Shown: positions 7,441 to 15,296, counted from the stretch's first letter. The stretch is DNA of 64,000 bases from a virus (IMGVR_UViG_3300029827_000001:22763-86762), one strand, 5' to 3'. Program-made: numbers and translations. The notes: a model not told the origin generated them from the letters alone.

Positions 7441-8686
7441 AGAGCTTCTCCTTCGCCCTTGTGACCCCAGTATATAACCATCTTCGAAAATAGTCATCGT
7501 CCCAATACCGACTCCTTTCCTCAAATAAAATAACTTTCTTCCAATCACTCCCCTGAGCTCGGTGAACAGAAATAGCATATCCAAAGTCAAAAAAGTCAAC
7601 ACCATCAAAACCAGTACCTTTTAGACCTGCCTGAATTTTCTTAAAATCAATATCTCCAAGACTATCTTGATAGTTTTCCTTTCCAAAACAGCAATTATGA
7701 ACTAAACCATTATAGTTGTCATTATAATCATCCATCTCAATCGTGGCACTATACATATTTTCAGAAAAAGGCAACAACCACATCAAAGTACCAAGTTGCC
7801 CATTCATTACTTTCGTATTATAGTTGTTCTTAAGACAAATAAGTCTTTCACCTGGATATGGATCAGCAGAATCGAAACCAATTTTCTTTCTAACCATATT
7901 ATTTATTAAAACTCTAGACTTATTCATCCCACATAATGCAATAACTTCATCATTAAAATCAGTTGCCTCAAAAATTTCTCGACATTTCTTCTCATGCCAT
8001 GAAAGTTTAAAAACACCTGGACTGTGCACTCCATATGGAATAGCTCCATTATTTCTAACAATCATTGACAAGTTGATAATTGGATTATCCAATGCTTGTC
8101 TATGAATCTCCTTTAAAACATAGTTAGGTTTCTTCATAAGATAAAAATCTTCTCCAACAGGAGGCAATTGACCATGATCGCCAAAAGCTATTATAGGAAC
8201 TCCATAACTTCCCAGATCACTCCAAATTTCTTTATTAATCATTGATGATTCATCAATTATGATCAAATCTCCTGGGATCTCTAGCTTTCTCTTCCAACCA
8301 TATACAACTTTCTTTCCTGCTTTATCAATTCGATATATTGGTTGATACATCAATGAATGTATAGTTCCAATAAAATCAGTATCATATAACGCATCAGCCT
8401 CTCGTAACCTTGTAGCAAGTACTGATGTTGCTTTTCCAGTAAATGCACAAAAAGAAATATCATAACCTCTTCCAATTTTATTATAAATCTCATGTCTTAA
8501 GTGTGGGATAAGGTGAGTTTTACCAGTACCAGCGTATCCTCCAACTAACTTATAATCCTCAGGAATAGCTATTCCCTCAAAATCAGAACCACACACTGCT
8601 TGGATATATCTTGGTTTTATCGAATACTTTACCCAACCAATTAACTCATCTAAAATAAAAGATTGCTCAGAATTTAGATTATTCAC
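7427..8686 (-). CDS. Dda/RecD2-like SF1B DNA helicase
   Basis: A 419-residue superfamily 1 helicase. Motif I is GYAGTGKT (50-57), motif Ia AFTGKATSVL, motif II LIIIDESS (141-148), motif III FGDHGQLPPV, and motif VI YAISVHRAQGSDW near the C-terminus. The size and order fit T4 Dda, a 5'-3' helicase that remodels replication and recombination intermediates. GTG 8686 is the start, with GAGGAG upstream, overlapping the preceding gene by eight bases. A C-terminal GVTRAKEKLFVV motif, typical of UvrD/RecD helicases, completes the protein. Confidence 0.92.
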   Translation of the reverse strand: MNNLNSEQSFILDELIGWVKYSIKPRYIQAVCGSDFEGIAIPEDYKLVGGYAGTGKTHLIPHLRHEIYNKIGRGYDISFCAFTGKATSVLATRLREADALYDTDFIGTIHSLMYQPIYRIDKAGKKVVYGWKRKLEIPGDLIIIDESSMINKEIWSDLGSYGVPIIAFGDHGQLPPVGEDFYLMKKPNYVLKEIHRQALDNPIINLSMIVRNNGAIPYGVHSPGVFKLSWHEKKCREIFEATDFNDEVIALCGMNKSRVLINNMVRKKIGFDSADPYPGERLICLKNNYNTKVMNGQLGTLMWLLPFSENMYSATIEMDDYNDNYNGLVHNCCFGKENYQDSLGDIDFKKIQAGLKGTGFDGVDFFDFGYAISVHRAQGSDWKKVILFEERSRYWDDDYFRRWLYTGVTRAKEKLFVVS

Positions 8687-8939
8687 GATACTCCTCTAGT
8701 AATTTAGTTATTTTTACTAACGCATAGCCAAAAAACTTCTTGGGATCCTTAATCTCCTTTTTCTCAAACTGACTAACAAGTATAGTTTTTAAATCTCCAA
8801 AAAATGGATTAAAATCAATTGAAATGCCCGATGAGGTTTTCTCTTTTGCCATCGGGCATTTCTTACCTGGAATAATTGGATGAAGAAATCCACATTCTGG
8901 ACATACTTGACCAACAGTAGGAATATCTTTACCAGCCAT
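8679..8939 (-). CDS. small zinc-binding protein ahead of the helicase
   Basis: An 86-residue protein from ATG 8939, with AAAGGTG upstream. CPECGFLHPIIPGKKC near the N-terminus is a likely zinc site. The second half is a helix-rich segment (DLKTILVSQFEKKEIKDPKKFF). It overlaps the helicase start by eight bases and so may be co-translated with it. A perfect 13-base inverted repeat lies inside the gene. No family recognised. Confidence 0.65.
   Translation of the reverse strand: MAGKDIPTVGQVCPECGFLHPIIPGKKCPMAKEKTSSGISIDFNPFFGDLKTILVSQFEKKEIKDPKKFFGYALVKITKLLEEYRE
8821..8862. repeat. perfect 13-bp inverted repeat inside a coding region
   Basis: The arms GAAATGCCCGATG (8821-8833) and CATCGGGCATTTC (8850-8862) are exact reverse complements with a 16-base spacer. 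The repeat lies wholly within the small zinc-protein gene, about 140 bases upstream of the helicase start, and encodes the KCPMAKEKTSSGISI region. No T-run follows, so it is not a standard terminator. Confidence 0.8.
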
Positions 8940-8952
8940 TCTCACACCTTTC

Positions 8953-9102
8953 TTAAAAGAACCATTTAATGTACTGACAAATACCAATCGCCCAAGGCAC
9001 TACTCCAAAAACTATAAAAACAAAAAGTCCACCAAAAACTACTACTTTCGAAATAATATCTGACCTTTCTTTTTCCCAGTATCTCACAACTCGTTCAACC
9101 AT
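8953..9102 (-). CDS. 49-residue single-pass membrane protein
   Basis: A short gene read directly from the minus strand: ATG 9102 with GGAG six bases upstream, TAA at 8953. The product begins MVERVVRYWEKERSD and then has a hydrophobic segment of about 25 residues (VVVFGGLFVFIVFGVVPWAI), so one membrane span with a charged cytoplasmic head is likely. A GAACAAA-type motif and a strong hairpin lie just upstream. No function is known. Confidence 0.65.
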   Translation of the reverse strand: MVERVVRYWEKERSDIISKVVVFGGLFVFIVFGVVPWAIGICQYIKWFF

Positions 9103-9109
9103 GAGTAAC

Positions 9110-9134
9110 TCCTATTCTTTATTTTTTTGTTCCC
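9110..9134 (-). promoter_or_regulatory. GAACAAA-type motif before the 49-residue membrane protein
   Basis: On the minus strand it reads GGGAACAAAAAAATAAAG followed by AGGAG and the ATG at 9102. The core matches the motif found before many operon heads, but here a hairpin replaces the usual T-run upstream. Confidence 0.4.
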
Positions 9135-9160
9135 TCCCGGGATATAAGTATCCCGGGAGG
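9133..9160. repeat. 12-bp perfect hairpin between two minus-strand genes
   Basis: The arms CCTCCCGGGATA (9133-9144) and TATCCCGGGAGG (9149-9160) flank a TAAG loop. The stem is very GC-rich for this genome. It sits between the stop of one gene (9169) and the motif before the next. On the minus strand A-rich, not T-rich, sequence follows, so it may block readthrough, stabilise RNA ends or be a protein site rather than a classical terminator. Confidence 0.75.
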
Positions 9161-9168
9161 TTCTATAA

Positions 9169-9381
9169 TTATAACCAAATCGAGTTTTCTTCCTTCTTTT
9201 GTTCGAAAACCACTCTCGCCGATTTTATATCTGCTCCTGAGATAAATATTGGATTAGAGCAGAAATTGCAAAAGTATACTCCAATAAGGGCAGTTTTGGA
9301 CATCTTATTAGTACAGTTGTTACACTCAAACTCAACATACTCCTCACCACTCTTATAGACAATAGTAACATTTTTACTCAT
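9169..9381 (-). CDS. small zinc-ribbon protein
   Basis: A 70-residue protein with CNNC and CNFC pairs spaced 15 residues apart, a typical short zinc ribbon. The N-terminus is a beta strand (NVTIVYKSGEEYVEFE) and the C-terminus is charged. ATG 9381 has a perfect GGAGGAG upstream. It is one of several small zinc-ribbon proteins in this operon. Partner and function unknown. Confidence 0.7.
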   Translation of the reverse strand: MSKNVTIVYKSGEEYVEFECNNCTNKMSKTALIGVYFCNFCSNPIFISGADIKSARVVFEQKKEENSIWL

Positions 9382-9389
9382 AACTCCTC

Positions 9390-9614
9390 CTATCTTTGAC
9401 CTTTTCTATTAATAACTTTTAAAACTTTCTCAAGAAGAACCTTCCATCCATCGTCATAACGATGTTTGATTACATAATCTTTAAAACCCTTGGGATAAAC
9501 TATTTTATAACTATATATTTTCCTCCTTTCGCTTCGCTCCTCTAATCTTTGAATATGAATCTGACCAATATTTTCATAATCCACAAACGCATGAATTACT
9601 AGCAAATCAACCAC
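9390..9614 (-). CDS. small basic hypothetical protein
   Basis: A 74-residue protein rich in Arg and Lys (QRLEERSERRKIYSYKIVYPK). The start is GTG 9614, nearly touching AGGAGG; a TTG at 9605 would have better spacing and give a protein three residues shorter. It overlaps the preceding gene by eight bases. The composition would allow nucleic acid binding, but no domain is recognised. Confidence 0.6.
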   Translation of the reverse strand: MVDLLVIHAFVDYENIGQIHIQRLEERSERRKIYSYKIVYPKGFKDYVIKHRYDDGWKVLLEKVLKVINRKGQR

Positions 9615-10119
9615 CCTCCTTCAAAACTTTAAATTCAAAAGGACCCAGATTGCCCTTATATACTTCATTGATCAAAAGATTTTCTTGAAGCATAAGATTA
9701 CTAATAGCCTTCTTATCGTTGGTATACCCAATATGACCACTTATATACTCAATAGTCACAATCCTCTCACTATCAGTCACAGGAAAAGTCTTTACTCCCT
9801 CTCCACCAATCATACTCGGGATACCGTCGGCAAACTTTAAACCAGTTTCCTTAGCAATCCGATCTGCAAAAACCTTGTCCCAAATTGGAATAGATATAAC
9901 TCCCCAATATATCTCTTCCCACTTAAGAACCACAAGTTGAAAAAGATCATTCTTGAGAGTATCAGGAGGATAATGGCGATACTCTAAGAGAGTACTGAAA
10001 AGAGCAAAACCAATCCTACCAGGATGAAGCATACCAATTACAAAAAACTTGGTTTCATCTTTGGTCATCTCCTCCAGTTCTCCACTTGCTAGTGGTCTAC
10101 TTATTTCAGGTTCAGTCAT
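9607..10119 (-). CDS. hypothetical protein
   Basis: A 170-residue mixed alpha/beta protein that I do not recognise. It has an acidic N-terminus (MTEPEISRPLASGELEEMTK), a hydrophobic core (FFVIGMLHPGRIGFALFSTLL) and Trp-rich strands in the middle. ATG 10119 follows GGGAGG. It is co-directional with the winged-helix genes upstream and the small basic protein downstream. There is no signal peptide or clear metal site. Confidence 0.65.
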   Translation of the reverse strand: MTEPEISRPLASGELEEMTKDETKFFVIGMLHPGRIGFALFSTLLEYRHYPPDTLKNDLFQLVVLKWEEIYWGVISIPIWDKVFADRIAKETGLKFADGIPSMIGGEGVKTFPVTDSERIVTIEYISGHIGYTNDKKAISNLMLQENLLINEVYKGNLGPFEFKVLKEGG

Positions 10120-10137
10120 ATAGCCTCCCGTAAAATT

Positions 10138-11331
10138 TCAACTTGAAAAGGATCTAAGCTTTTCTCTAAGACTTATCTTGCCATCCTGCTTAATTTGATC
10201 TAGTTCAAGTTCTATTTCTGCTAAACGAACATCTTTAGTAGCTAGATCACTCTCAAGTTGGAGTATCTTCGCATTTTTGTGATCGAGTTCTTCTTTCTTA
10301 AGATCAAGTTCTTTCTTAATCTCAGAAAATCCATTAACAAATGGTTCCAGTTCCTGAACTTTTTTCTCAAGAGACTTAATAGTATTTTCCCGATCAACCA
10401 TGTATGCAAACACTTTTTTACCAAGATCAGCGTCAGTATAAATTGAGTCTAGTACATGAGTCTCTTGCGTATCTTCTTTGATCTCTTCTATAGGTTCTAT
10501 GGATTCCTCTTTAGAAATACTATTTGTTGTCATCTTCTGCTTCTCCTTTATAGAACTCCAGATTTCCTCTAACTTGGGGTCTCTGAATTTAATACTTGTT
10601 CTGGGTTGTCCCTCAACTATTCGAGTTTCTCTTTTTTCACCTTTAGCCACTTTTCGAAAGAAACTCGAAGTTAGTTCAGTAGGAAGATCTTTTGTGATAA
10701 GATAGTGAACCGGCTGTCTAGCTCCTGCTAATTTTACTCTTTCTAACCCACAATCTGACTGAAATATAGCATTCAGATAATTAGTTACTGTTGATGGTTT
10801 TATTTCTAGATTTCTAGCAGATGCGATTACTTCCAAGTCTTTCCTATTAAATATACTTCTAACTTCCATTTCCAGAAGCATATTATATATAGTTTTATAT
10901 ACGGAATCGGATCGTGCTTTCCACCCAAGAGGTCTTTTTGATAAAGTTTCACAGACTTCCCTTTTCTTTTCCTCATTATAAATCAGTTTATCTATAGGAA
11001 AGTAATTGACCTTTTTGGTTGTAATAACTCCTCTTTCTTTACGAAGAGCACAGGCTCTATTAAAAATTTGAGAGAAAGAAAGATCTATAGGTATATTTCC
11101 AGTTACCCTATAGAAAACTTCAGTAGAACCACTAGGTTTTAATTTATCTATACCATATCCTGCCTGTATGATATAGTCCAAATAGTTAAAGAGAGTTGAT
11201 TTTCTAATATTAAAACCTAGATCTACTAGTCTCTGTTGGAATGTTATTAGCTTAAACGAACACGCATCCATCGACGCCAGATGTACAATGACTGCATCAA
11301 ATATACTTTTTTTCATATTTAATTTAGACAT
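10138..11331 (-). CDS. DNA-binding-like protein with duplicated helix-rich domain and coiled coil
   Basis: A 397-residue protein from ATG 11331, with AAGGAG eight bases upstream. Two ~100-residue units repeat: the first has IRKSTLFNYLDYIIQAGYGIDKLKPSG and a RVTGNIPIDL strand, the second IKPSTVTNYLNAIFQSDCGLERVKLAG and ITKDLPTEL. Each looks like a helix-turn-helix followed by a beta wing. The C-terminal ~100 residues are a long coiled coil (KKELDLKKEELDHKNAKILQ). The layout suggests a dimeric DNA-binding protein, perhaps a regulator or replication/segregation factor. I do not know the family. Confidence 0.7.
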   Translation of the reverse strand: MSKLNMKKSIFDAVIVHLASMDACSFKLITFQQRLVDLGFNIRKSTLFNYLDYIIQAGYGIDKLKPSGSTEVFYRVTGNIPIDLSFSQIFNRACALRKERGVITTKKVNYFPIDKLIYNEEKKREVCETLSKRPLGWKARSDSVYKTIYNMLLEMEVRSIFNRKDLEVIASARNLEIKPSTVTNYLNAIFQSDCGLERVKLAGARQPVHYLITKDLPTELTSSFFRKVAKGEKRETRIVEGQPRTSIKFRDPKLEEIWSSIKEKQKMTTNSISKEESIEPIEEIKEDTQETHVLDSIYTDADLGKKVFAYMVDRENTIKSLEKKVQELEPFVNGFSEIKKELDLKKEELDHKNAKILQLESDLATKDVRLAEIELELDQIKQDGKISLREKLRSFSS

Positions 11332-11352
11332 CTTAAATTCTCCTTCCATCTT

Positions 11353-12645
11353 TTATTTATATACAAACAAGATAGATAACATTGGAGTCGTATCCTGGTA
11401 TGTAAAAACTTGTACATCAATTACACAACCATAATTTGAAATAATAGGAATACGCTTATAACAGAATTTTAACTGGGTATGCTCTTGAGAACCCATTGGA
11501 ATTTTATTTCCAAACAACTTACCTCCATGAAATCCTTCAAGTTCAGAGTTTAAACCTGAGTCTTGAAATATAGTTTGAAGTACTTTAAATCTTTCTGATG
11601 GGCCTCCATCATTTCGAGTAGATACTGTAAAAGTTAGAAATTTAATGGAGTCAGGCAGAAAGTAAAGTTGAGTTAATATGCATCTTGTTATTATGTTTAC
11701 CTCCCCTTTTATGGATCCCATTAAATCAAGATCTATATATTGGCAATCTGGAATGATAATATCAGCCAAATCGGCTTTAATAAGGTTTACATTTCCATTA
11801 ATATAATTTGGACATATTAACGCTTCACTGTAAATTTTCCGGAATACCCCTTTCTCTCTTTCCACAACATATACCTTATCTGCAACTGTAGAAAATAAGT
11901 TTTCAATGTGTCGATTGTAGTCAGGACCAGTTACTGACAAACAGCTTATTTTCTGTCCATGTATATATTGCTTAACTGTTGTAAGGAAATGATTCTCTAC
12001 AAAATCTTTATTTAGTCCTAATTTTGTAAATCTATTGATAATTTTTATAGACTTCATCCCAACATTACTGGAAACTGATTTCTTTTTCCTTTTTGACTTT
12101 GTACTCTTCTTACCAGTATACCATTTAATGTGATCCTGAACGAAAAGATCCCATTCTTCTTCCGTTATATCTTTATTGGCGAGAACAAGTCTTTTTGGAA
12201 ACCGACCTTTACCTGATGCTCTCATCAGATTATTAATACCATTGTGTTTAACAATACCCTTCTTGATAGCATAACCGAAAAAGCGATAGAGATAACCTCG
12301 GTTCACTTGTTTTTGGACTGGAGTGACCTTCTGGTATGCCTGCTCAATTTCCAAGAGAACCAGCCCCTGTTTAGACGAGTTTAGAATTGCTGGTAATTTG
12401 CTCAAATCCTTCTGCCTTGTTCGCATATGTTCATATTTATACCCCTTTTTAGGTCCCTTCTTTTGTAATTCAATCTTCTTCAAAATTTTATATTTACCTC
12501 GTCCTATCCTTTCGACATTCCCATTCTCATGAAGTGAGTAAAAGTAGTTACCAACCATAGCTGGTTTTGAAAAATCCTGAAGTGCTACAGTTTTTCCAAC
12601 TCTCTCATTCAAAAAATCTCTAACTTCTTGCCTTGTATTAATCAT
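11353..12645 (-). CDS. winged-helix protein with possible Rossmann/methyltransferase-like C-terminus
   Basis: A 430-residue protein. The N-terminal ~60 residues look like a winged helix (VALQDFSKPAMVGNYFYSL, then a GRGKYKILK wing). A basic linker (KSTKSKRKKKS) leads to a C-terminal domain with the alternation of a class I methyltransferase: CLSVTGPDYNRHIENLFS, then VYVVEREKGVFR, then NLIKADLADIIIP and YIDLDLMGS. No catalytic motif such as NPPY is present, so an inactive or divergent enzyme is possible. ATG 12645 follows GGGGG. It lies directly upstream of the duplicated-domain protein and may act with it. Confidence 0.65.
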   Translation of the reverse strand: MINTRQEVRDFLNERVGKTVALQDFSKPAMVGNYFYSLHENGNVERIGRGKYKILKKIELQKKGPKKGYKYEHMRTRQKDLSKLPAILNSSKQGLVLLEIEQAYQKVTPVQKQVNRGYLYRFFGYAIKKGIVKHNGINNLMRASGKGRFPKRLVLANKDITEEEWDLFVQDHIKWYTGKKSTKSKRKKKSVSSNVGMKSIKIINRFTKLGLNKDFVENHFLTTVKQYIHGQKISCLSVTGPDYNRHIENLFSTVADKVYVVEREKGVFRKIYSEALICPNYINGNVNLIKADLADIIIPDCQYIDLDLMGSIKGEVNIITRCILTQLYFLPDSIKFLTFTVSTRNDGGPSERFKVLQTIFQDSGLNSELEGFHGGKLFGNKIPMGSQEHTQLKFCYKRIPIISNYGCVIDVQVFTYQDTTPMLSILFVYK

Positions 12646-12668
12646 ATGATACCCCCATATATCTTATC

Positions 12669-13028
12669 TTATATTCTCTCTATTCCAAATGGACTAGCAT
12701 TAAATCTATGCCTACATTTAGCACACATAATATTAGTAGACGCACCACCACTAGGTCCTTCAAGAAATTTCTTCCCTCCACAATCTGGACAACAGTTATA
12801 TTTTCTGGCTATCTCAGTCAACTTATTATCATCTTTCTCAACCTTATCACATAACTCGGTACAGTTTGCTGCAACTATACATCCCTCACATGGATATATC
12901 TCTTTCTCAATTTCAATAACCACATTCGTTGGTTTAACCATTTCACAAGTAACATCTGATGAGTGTTCATACCCTTCATCTTTCACCAATCCAAAAAATC
13001 TCATAATACTTTGAATAATACTCACCAT
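12669..13028 (-). CDS. PCxxC-family protein with zinc ribbon
   Basis: A 119-residue protein combining the family signature YPCEGCIVAANCTELCDKV (residues about 45-63) with a C-terminal zinc ribbon (CPDCGG...CAKC). Its ATG lies inside the end of the upstream paralogue, after GGGAG, so translation is coupled. It is one of three consecutive paralogues at 12.7-13.9 kb; a fourth lies at 7.2-7.4 kb. No known enzyme motif is present. Binding of a metal or iron-sulfur cluster by the PCxxCx5Cx3C block is my inference. Confidence 0.7.
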   Translation of the reverse strand: MVSIIQSIMRFFGLVKDEGYEHSSDVTCEMVKPTNVVIEIEKEIYPCEGCIVAANCTELCDKVEKDDNKLTEIARKYNCCPDCGGKKFLEGPSGGASTNIMCAKCRHRFNASPFGIERI

Positions 13029-13318
13029 ACACTCCCCACCCCATAGTTAAAAGTACAGGTATTGCATCTATATACACTACATAATGTTGGAGGAATAGAA
13101 CCATCAAACCAACGAGTCTCTCCAGTCCCTATAATCTTTCCTCCACAGTATGCACATAGGTTAGGATACTTATCCTGCATATAATGAATAACCGCCATAT
13201 TTAACTTTATACAATCTTCATTTTTCATAGTACAAGCGGTTAATAATAAACATCCTCGGCAAGGCGGTCTATACCTTGCTAACTCTAGTTTGTTTCTCAA
13301 TCTTTTAAACCATCCCAA
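13022..13318 (-). CDS. PCxxC-family protein with zinc ribbon, TTG start
   Basis: A 98-residue protein starting at TTG 13318, with AGGAG six bases upstream. The signature PPCRGCLLLTACTMKNEDC is at residues 18-36 and a zinc ribbon follows (CAYCGG...CNTC). The basic start (MGWFKRLRNKLELARYR) resembles that of the 7.2 kb paralogue. The fourth cysteine of the signature is displaced slightly relative to the other members. Function unknown. Confidence 0.7.
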   Translation of the reverse strand: MGWFKRLRNKLELARYRPPCRGCLLLTACTMKNEDCIKLNMAVIHYMQDKYPNLCAYCGGKIIGTGETRWFDGSIPPTLCSVYRCNTCTFNYGVGSVW

Positions 13319-13330
13319 AGTTATCTCCTC

Positions 13331-13912
13331 TTAGTAGTGAATCTTTTCATCTCCTCTTCGATAAATCCTCTGAGTTATTTGAAGATCAAAATTAAAGTAA
13401 TGACCACAGTTTCTACACTCATAGGCGTCTGGTCCAACACTACCTATCAATCTACGTCTGGCGTCAACTACTAAAAATCTTATATGGTCAAAACGGTTGT
13501 GACCACAATCAACACAACATCTCTCAGATATAAACCTTTCTGTATCAAAATGTCTTTTTTCTTTAACTTCCTCACAAAACTCAGTACAACTTGATATTAG
13601 CAAGCATTCTCGACACGGATAAATGGATTCTATTTTCCTTTTCTTAAACATAAAAAAGATATCAATGATACTTCTATTTAAAAAAGACAATACTAACTCT
13701 ATTGAATAAAATGCCGCTAGAAATACTAATGCGCTAGTTTTCTTAATGACCATTGATATTATTATCTGACTTGCAATACTTCCAAACAAACCGAATCTAA
13801 AAGCATTAACTCGGTGTCTTCTCCTCTTATTTCTAGCAATTATAAGAGGTTCAATAACATCATCAACTAATATATTACTACGTAAAGTCTTTTTCTTAAG
13901 CTTAGTTTCCAT
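13331..13912 (-). CDS. PCxxC-family membrane protein with zinc ribbon
   Basis: A 193-residue protein from ATG 13912, which follows GGAGGTG. It is the longest family member. The N-terminal ~35 residues are basic, then two hydrophobic stretches (residues about 40-80) suggest a membrane hairpin. The signature YPCRECLLISSCTEFCEEV follows and the C-terminus carries a zinc ribbon (CCVDCGHN...CRNCGH). It is the first gene of the long minus-strand operon, 46 bases from the TATATATA motif, so it is probably among the most strongly transcribed. Function unknown. Confidence 0.7.
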   Translation of the reverse strand: METKLKKKTLRSNILVDDVIEPLIIARNKRRRHRVNAFRFGLFGSIASQIIISMVIKKTSALVFLAAFYSIELVLSFLNRSIIDIFFMFKKRKIESIYPCRECLLISSCTEFCEEVKEKRHFDTERFISERCCVDCGHNRFDHIRFLVVDARRRLIGSVGPDAYECRNCGHYFNFDLQITQRIYRRGDEKIHY

Positions 13913-13957
13913 CCACACCTCCAATCAAATAAAATAAACAAGCACAGCATTCATAAA

Positions 13958-13970
13958 TTAATATATATAG
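13958..13970 (-). promoter_or_regulatory. CTATATATATTAA motif before the minus-strand replication block
   Basis: A perfect copy of the 13-base motif, 46 bases upstream of the first minus-strand start codon. Every minus-strand operon in the window has one. It resembles a TATA-type -10 or T4 late element. No -35 hexamer is visible. Confidence 0.55.
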
Positions 13971-14009
13971 TTTATTGAAAGATGAAAAATTATAAATTTA
14001 AACTCGAGC

Positions 14010-14045
14010 GAGATACTTTTTTGGAATATGGTAACAAATAAATGA
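14010..14045 (+). promoter_or_regulatory. GAACAAA-type motif (variant GTAACAAA)
   Basis: It reads GAGATACTTTTTTGG, then AATATGGTAACAAATAAATG, ending 30 bases before the ATG at 14075. It shares the T-run, ATATGG and AACAAA elements with copies at 5.9, 43.9 and 54.1 kb. Confidence 0.5.
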
Positions 14046-14074
14046 TAGAATTTGATTTTTAAAAAGGAGTCAGT

Positions 14075-15040
14075 ATGAAAGTGAAAATTGAAAGATCAAT
14101 AAGGCAAGCTCTATCTCCTCATAGATTTGGTTCATGGGGAGACAACTTTAAATGCTCATCGGCAAATGGATCAAAACCTTCATTTAACATTGATGGTATG
14201 CTAATGGTCAATATCATTCATGACCTAATGATTAGTGGATACTGGAAATATGAAAATGAAGGTGATATACCAAAAAGTTGGAAAAAAGAAATTGTCTGGA
14301 AAAATCGAGAACCAATATATCATAAGAATACTTGTAATGATGCTTATGATAGTTTTCTTAAGAACTCAAATGATAAGAGAACTAAAGAATATTCTTACTC
14401 TGAGTTGTCAACAAAAATGTACCCATTCCTAAGAGATAGAATCAGTAGTGCATCATCTTTTAAGAAGACAATTATTAATCTTAGCAACCTAAGGTTTAAC
14501 TTAAATCTAAGGATAAGATCTGTATATCACTCCAAGAAAACTCTATATAATAATAAGACTTTTAAAAACTTTACTATTGAGTTTCCTGAAATTGAAACAT
14601 TCTATCTAAATACAAAAAATAATCCTCCATCTAGTTTAATGGACTTTGTGATAGTTGATGAAACAGATTTTAGTCGAGGGGGAATATCTGATCTAAAGTT
14701 CTATATAAAACTCCATAATCCATTGATGGCAGTTATGCGTCAAGGAGCAATGTATATAAACTTTGACTGGATACCAGAAGAAATCTATACTACTAAAATG
14801 AATAGTTATAGTAAATTTCTATATATACTGATGCTGGCGGGAAAAATTAATAAAGAGTATGAGTATACGATATATGAAATAGTTGATAGATTACAATTAA
14901 ATCCTAATCAAAGCATTAATCAACTTTGTGGTTTAGTTGAAGGATATCTAGGAAGTCTGGAAAAAAATCAGTTCATAACAGTAAATAAGATAAACGGAAA
15001 ATTTAAAAATAGAAGGTATTTTATTACTAATAGGAAGTAA
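14075..15040 (+). CDS. hypothetical protein with C-terminal winged-helix-like region
   Basis: A 321-residue basic protein. Residues about 250-320 (KFLYILMLAGKIN...YTIYEIVDRLQLNP...FITVNKINGKFKNRRYFI) look like a winged helix: two helices, a recognition helix and a beta wing. The upstream ~240 residues are Lys/Tyr/Asn-rich and unrecognised. It is transcribed alone, between a divergent promoter region and a structured 3' region. Candidates are a regulator or a replication initiator, but neither can be shown. ATG follows AAGGAG. Confidence 0.65.
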   Translation: MKVKIERSIRQALSPHRFGSWGDNFKCSSANGSKPSFNIDGMLMVNIIHDLMISGYWKYENEGDIPKSWKKEIVWKNREPIYHKNTCNDAYDSFLKNSNDKRTKEYSYSELSTKMYPFLRDRISSASSFKKTIINLSNLRFNLNLRIRSVYHSKKTLYNNKTFKNFTIEFPEIETFYLNTKNNPPSSLMDFVIVDETDFSRGGISDLKFYIKLHNPLMAVMRQGAMYINFDWIPEEIYTTKMNSYSKFLYILMLAGKINKEYEYTIYEIVDRLQLNPNQSINQLCGLVEGYLGSLEKNQFITVNKINGKFKNRRYFITNRK

Positions 15041-15208
15041 GAACATTAGTAAGGCAGTAAGTATACTATTTTACTCTGTGAGTGGAATTTAAGGAAAAAA
15101 ACTACGTTATTTGAGAAAAAATGTATTAAACTAAAATTGAAATTTAATAACAATTTCATACAATTATAGATCTCAGTTCCCTATATGATTTATGATAATG
15201 ATTATGAA

Positions 15209-15259
15209 CACTTTGGTATAGATAGCTAGGTTGAGAACCTGCTATACCAAAGTGCTTTT
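15209..15259 (+). terminator. nested hairpin, likely terminator
   Basis: The outer 13-base arms CACTTTGGTATAG (15209-15221) and CTATACCAAAGTG (15242-15254) are perfect. Inside is a second hairpin, AGGTT/AACCT, with a GAG loop. CTTTT follows the outer stem. It lies about 170 bases after the stop of the 14.1 kb gene. It may be a terminator or an RNA element. Confidence 0.55.
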
Positions 15260-15272
15260 GGGCATGCGCCCA

Positions 15273-15296
15273 GGTTATTAAAGAACAAATTCTTAT
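15273..15296 (+). promoter_or_regulatory. GAACAAA-type motif before the 663-residue gene
   Basis: It reads GGTTATTAAAGAACAAATTC. The GAACAAA core matches other copies but the T-run is missing; a GC-rich mini-hairpin sits directly upstream instead. Confidence 0.4.

Noticed and set aside
7441-7608. Longer N-terminal extension of the small PCxxC protein at 7.2 kb
   Set aside because: It lies inside the helicase coding region. The downstream TTG with AAGGAG gives a start that aligns with the family.
12628-13014. Plus-strand frame of about 128 residues
   Set aside because: Antisense of the PCxxC-family gene, which has conserved cysteines and a good start; the plus frame lacks a ribosome site.
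15209-15254. Nested hairpin considered as a tRNA
   Set aside because: It has two stems in a line, no cloverleaf, no TTC loop and no CCA-like end.
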